Below, piece after piece: positions 61,061 through 64,000 of a stretch of 64,000 bases of DNA. Origin of the DNA: Candidatus Defluviicoccus seviourii (GTDB lineage Bacteria; Pseudomonadota; Alphaproteobacteria; Rhodospirillales; Defluviicoccaceae); the NCBI GenBank assembly GCA_900609035.2, contig UXAT02000003.1, positions 1-64,000 on the forward strand. The letters are read 5' to 3'. Made by a program: the position numbers and the translations under genes. Numbering within the stretch: position 1 is the stretch's first letter; the number at the start of each line of letters is the position of its first letter. The notes below the pieces were generated by a model. That model was given only the letters and a program-made list of their open reading frames with translations. It did no database searches and was not told the origin of the DNA.

Positions 61061-62793
61061 GCGCGGCTCGGCCGTGCTTCTGCTGCCGGGCGGACCTCGA
61101 TCAGGCGGCGCAGGATCGCTGCGCCGGGTCCAGTTGCGGTGAGCGTTCCGCGCTCCAGCACGCTCACCGTATCGCACGCCGACAAGAGAACGAGGCTGTG
61201 GGTGGCGATCACGACCGTCGCTTCGCGGGCGAGATCGATCAGCGTGCGCCGGAGCGCTTTCTCCGCCTGATGGTCGAGGTTGCTTGACGGTTCGTCCAAC
61301 AGCAACACTGCCGGCCGGCCAAGAAGCGCGCGGGCGATCACCAGCCGCTGCCGCTGACCGGCGGACAGGCGCCGCCCGGCCTCGCCGATATCGGTCGCGT
61401 AGCCGTCCGGCAGATCGATGATGTCGGCGTGAATGCCCGCGGCTTCGGCCGCCTGGACGATGGCTGCGTCGTCGGCATCAGGTTGGTGCAGCGCGATGTT
61501 GGTGCGGATCGAGCCCGCGAACAGCACACACTCCTGCGGCACCACGCCGAGCCAGCCGGCGATCTCGCGGCGCGTGTACTGGCAAATGTCGCCGCCATCG
61601 ATCAGGACCCGGCCGGCATCGCAACCGTAGAGGCCCTGGATCAGCTTCAGAAACGTGCTCTTGCCGCTGCCGTTCGGCCCCATCAAGCCATGCAGGCCGG
61701 TGGCCGGCAGATCGAGGCTGATGCCGCGCAGCATCGGATGGGCGGCACCAGGATAGGCAAAGGAGGCGTTCTCGATGGTGATCCGCCCGCGCGGGCGCCC
61801 GAGCTCAAGCACGCTCTCGGTCCGCTCGCCAGGCAGTGCGAAGGCGTGGCCGAGCCGACGCGCGGCCTGGGCGAACGCGGCATAGGTCCGCCAGTTGGTC
61901 ACCAGTTGGTTGAGCGGCCCGATCAGCCGGCCGCTCAGCATGTTGGCGGCAATCAGCGCACCGATAGTGAGTCGCTGCTCCAGGATTGCGATCGCACCGA
62001 AGGTCGTCATGGCGACGGTCGTCGCCATCGTCACCGCGGCTGCGAGATTGGCGTAGCCGTCGGCGTGCGCCCCTCGATCAAGCGCGTGGCCGATCGCGCG
62101 CGCATGCCGCTCCTCCCAGGTCGGTACCAGCGCGCCTTCGAGCGCCAGCGCCTTCACCGTTTCGCGGCCGGCGATCATCTCCGCCACGAGGCTGTCCCGC
62201 GCCGCTGCGCTGTCGCGTTCCTTCGCCGTGCCACGTGTCATCGATGCACCGGAACCCCAGGCGATGAACACGAACACGGGCAGGACAGCGAGGATGACCC
62301 AGGCGACGGGCTGGGCGATGAGAAAGGTCAGCGTCAGGAACAAGACCACGAACGGCAGATCGCAGATTAGGACAGCCGAACCGCCGGAGAGCGCGTTGCG
62401 AACCTGCTCGACGTCGCGGAACAGTGCCTGCCAGTAGGGTGCCGGCTGGCGCTCCAGAACGACCAGCGGCAGCGTCCCAATTTTCTCCATCAGCAGTCGG
62501 CCAATGAGCGCGTCGAGCTTGAGCGCCACCGTCTGCAGCACCCGTGCCCGCATCTGCCGCAAGATGAAGTCGAACACCATGACCAGCACCATGGCGGCGA
62601 CAAGCGCGGCCAGCGTGTTGAGGCCGGCATGGAATACGACCCGGTCGTAAACCTGCAGCACGAACACTGGCACCGCGAGCGCCAGGAGGTTCACGAACAG
62701 GGATACGACGACTACCTCGGCAAACGCAGGCGCGAGGGGTCTGAGGAACCCGGTCAGCCAGGAATGGGAACCACGGCCAGACATCGGCCGCAT
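61057..62793 (-). CDS. Type I secretion ABC transporter, permease-ATPase
   Basis: The 578-residue protein fuses six membrane helices (residues about 20-310) to an ATPase with Walker A GPNGSGKST, Q-loop VVPQECVLFAGS, signature LSAGQRQRLVIARALL and Walker B VLLLDEPSSNLD. There is no N-terminal C39 or C39-like domain, so it resembles PrtD-type exporters for substrates without a cleaved leader. The ATG at 62784 is an alternative start. Co-translated with the HlyD gene. Confidence 0.92.
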   Translation of the reverse strand: MRPMSGRGSHSWLTGFLRPLAPAFAEVVVVSLFVNLLALAVPVFVLQVYDRVVFHAGLNTLAALVAAMVLVMVFDFILRQMRARVLQTVALKLDALIGRLLMEKIGTLPLVVLERQPAPYWQALFRDVEQVRNALSGGSAVLICDLPFVVLFLTLTFLIAQPVAWVILAVLPVFVFIAWGSGASMTRGTAKERDSAAARDSLVAEMIAGRETVKALALEGALVPTWEERHARAIGHALDRGAHADGYANLAAAVTMATTVAMTTFGAIAILEQRLTIGALIAANMLSGRLIGPLNQLVTNWRTYAAFAQAARRLGHAFALPGERTESVLELGRPRGRITIENASFAYPGAAHPMLRGISLDLPATGLHGLMGPNGSGKSTFLKLIQGLYGCDAGRVLIDGGDICQYTRREIAGWLGVVPQECVLFAGSIRTNIALHQPDADDAAIVQAAEAAGIHADIIDLPDGYATDIGEAGRRLSAGQRQRLVIARALLGRPAVLLLDEPSSNLDHQAEKALRRTLIDLAREATVVIATHSLVLLSACDTVSVLERGTLTATGPGAAILRRLIEVRPAAEARPSRA

Positions 62794-62906
62794 GTATAAC
62801 CCATACAGGGGCTATAATACAGCGGTGTTTGCTCGTTGCGCGCGCCTTCAGCAACCAAAGGGCGTCGGCGCTGCTTGCTGGTTATCCCGCCTGCGGCATT
62901 GTCCGC

Positions 62907-64000
62907 CTAGGCTGCCTGCGGCTCCGCCGCTCCGGCGCTCTGCGGAAAGATGTACGTCACTTCCATGACGTCGTCGTCAGGGACTCTGCGGCTCTTGAAG
63001 CCCAGACTGTGAACCATGTCCAACATGCGCCGGTTGTCGCACAGGACGAGCCCGGTGATCTGCTTGAAGCCGCGAGCGCCGCAGTAGGCGATGATCTTGT
63101 CCATCAACTTGCGCCCCAGGCCCTGTCCTTTGAGATCGGAGCGGATCAGGATCGCATACTCGGCACTTTCAGGGGTACCGTCGGCGACGATGCGGACGAC
63201 GCCCAGCGTCTCCGCCGTCGCTGGATCGGTGGGGCTGGGCGCGGTGACGATGATCGCCATCTCCCGGTCGTAGTCGATCTGGGTTAGGCGTGCCATTTCA
63301 GCGTGCGGAATCCGCCGAACATGGTGGAAGAAGCGCAGCCGAATGTCCTCCGGCGTTACCTTCGACAGGAACTCGTAATGCGCAGGCTCATCCTCCGGCC
63401 GGATCGGGCGCAACAGCACTTCCCGCCCATTGGCAAGCGTGAACACCTCCTCGACGTCCTTCGGGTACGGACGGATGGCAAGCCTGCTGTCGGCGTTCTC
63501 GGCTGCCGGTGCCACCTGGATCGCGGCGTCGACGGCGAATACGCCGTTCGCATCGACAAACAACGGATTGATGTCGAGCGAGACGATCTCCGGCAGGTCG
63601 ATGATCATCTGGCTGACCTGGACTAGAACCAGGCACAACGCGTCGATGTCGGCCGGTGGGCAGTCGCCGTAGCCTGTCAACAGTTTCGCCACCCGCGTCC
63701 GGTTCACCAGTTCGCGCGCGAGGCTCATGTTGAGTGGCGGCAGCGCGACGGCGCGATCGCTGATGATGTCGCTCGCCGGACCGCCATGGCCGAAGATGAT
63801 GACTGGGCCGAAGACCGGATCGACGGTCATCCGGATCATCACCTCCTGGGCGCCGGGGCGGAGCACCATGCGCTCGATGATAAAGCCCTGGACGAATGCG
63901 CCGGGTTTGCGATCCCGCACCCGCTCCAGCATGCTTTCAGCGGCTTGGCGAACGCTGTCGGGCGAATTGAGGAACAGGTCGACGCCGCCGACCTCGCCGC
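62907..64000 (-). CDS. Acyl-CoA synthetase-GNAT fusion (Pat-like), 3' part
   Basis: The gene enters from the right edge; at least 364 residues are present. The first part (to about residue 160 of what is seen) is the ATP-grasp end of an ADP-forming acyl-CoA synthetase-like module with MVDPVFGPVIIFGHGG-type residues and SLDINPLFVDANGVFAVDA. A GNAT acetyltransferase domain follows (RLRFFHHVRRIPHAEMARL, DLKGQGLGRKLMDKII). This layout is that of protein lysine acetyltransferase Pat/PatZ, which controls acetyl-CoA synthetase; the sirtuin gene in this window is the known opposite activity. Catalytic state of the synthetase half cannot be judged here. Confidence 0.85.
   Translation of the reverse strand, partial: GEVGGVDLFLNSPDSVRQAAESMLERVRDRKPGAFVQGFIIERMVLRPGAQEVMIRMTVDPVFGPVIIFGHGGPASDIISDRAVALPPLNMSLARELVNRTRVAKLLTGYGDCPPADIDALCLVLVQVSQMIIDLPEIVSLDINPLFVDANGVFAVDAAIQVAPAAENADSRLAIRPYPKDVEEVFTLANGREVLLRPIRPEDEPAHYEFLSKVTPEDIRLRFFHHVRRIPHAEMARLTQIDYDREMAIIVTAPSPTDPATAETLGVVRIVADGTPESAEYAILIRSDLKGQGLGRKLMDKIIAYCGARGFKQITGLVLCDNRRMLDMVHSLGFKSRRVPDDDVMEVTYIFPQSAGAAEPQAA

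Noticed and set aside
62791..62818. TATAAT hexamer upstream of the ABC exporter gene
   Set aside because: It is oriented for the plus strand, where no gene follows, and no matching -35 element lies at proper spacing for either strand.
1..64000. CRISPR array, rRNA genes, intact insertion sequence or prophage
   Set aside because: No regularly spaced direct repeats of 25-40 bp, no rRNA-like stretches, and no transposase, integrase or phage structural motifs were seen in any frame that looks coding.

Overview
This window looks like chromosome of a GC-rich, motile, aerobic alphaproteobacterium. The evidence is a CtrA/ChpT cell-cycle phosphorelay, an RpoH-type heat-shock sigma factor beside an RluA-family gene, a class I PHA synthase, an aa3 cytochrome oxidase operon, and the rsmI-yraN-gshB block next to an LppC-type lipoprotein. 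The gene neighbourhoods recall Rhodospirillales-like lineages, but nothing in the sequence fixes a genus. Most of the window is densely packed housekeeping DNA with many 1-20 bp gene overlaps. Accessory-looking pieces are small and scattered.

Layout, left to right. 1-0.7 kb: gene-poor DNA with a broken reading frame on the 3' side of a tRNA-Glu gene. 0.8-3.1 kb: a leftward three-gene unit (DUF6476 membrane protein, JAMM/M67 metallopeptidase, DUF4921 HIT/GalT-like protein), divergent from an RluA-type pseudouridine synthase and rpoH. 5.1-7.1 kb: HAD phosphatase, low-molecular-weight phosphatase, sirtuin. 7.2-11.4 kb: charged small protein, argG, a RelB/ParE-type toxin-antitoxin pair, and a polytopic membrane protein with an AT-rich patch. 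11.5-16.7 kb: orphan response regulator, a terminator with a possible small RNA, lolA, ftsK, PLP aminotransferase. 16.8-22.9 kb: amtB with a sigma-54-type promoter, phaC, chrA, and a ZntB-type transporter separated from chrA by a 123-bp inverted-repeat element. 22.9-28.8 kb: alpha/beta hydrolase, gshB, yraN, rsmI, LppC lipoprotein, hemW.

28.8-29.7 kb is a long non-coding gap with one perfect and one near-perfect DnaA box. 29.7-31.9 kb: alpha/beta hydrolase, DUF2189 and DUF983 proteins. 31.9-36.0 kb: cytochrome aa3 oxidase genes ctaE, ctaG, ctaD, ctaC, read leftwards. 36.3-39.4 kb, divergent: a one-helix peptide, a DUF420 protein, a degenerate haem-copper-oxidase-like subunit I and ctaB. 39.4-40.9 kb: M32 carboxypeptidase. 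40.9-42.6 kb: AT-rich glycosyltransferase and gene-poor DNA, probably acquired. 42.6-48.7 kb: chpT-cheA-cheY-cheB-cheR with no separate cheW. 48.8-51.5 kb: ctrA divergent from fliI-fliJ across a CtrA-like box. 51.5-57.4 kb: conserved unknowns, an OmpR-type regulator, a lipoprotein, a TPR protein and an SSS-family symporter. 58.1-64.0 kb: a SAM-hydrolase-like gene without a canonical start codon, an MBL-fold hydrolase, a type I secretion ABC/HlyD pair, and the 3' part of an acyl-CoA synthetase-GNAT fusion cut by the window edge.

Three themes link the genes. The ctaC-D-G-E operon builds the terminal oxidase, and the divergent ctaB cluster supplies haem O. ChpT sits at the head of the chemotaxis operon and next to ctrA and flagellar export genes, which places cell-cycle and motility control together. 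The amtB promoter implies nitrogen-starvation control, and phaC indicates carbon storage. No CRISPR array, rRNA operon, intact insertion sequence or recognisable prophage was seen.
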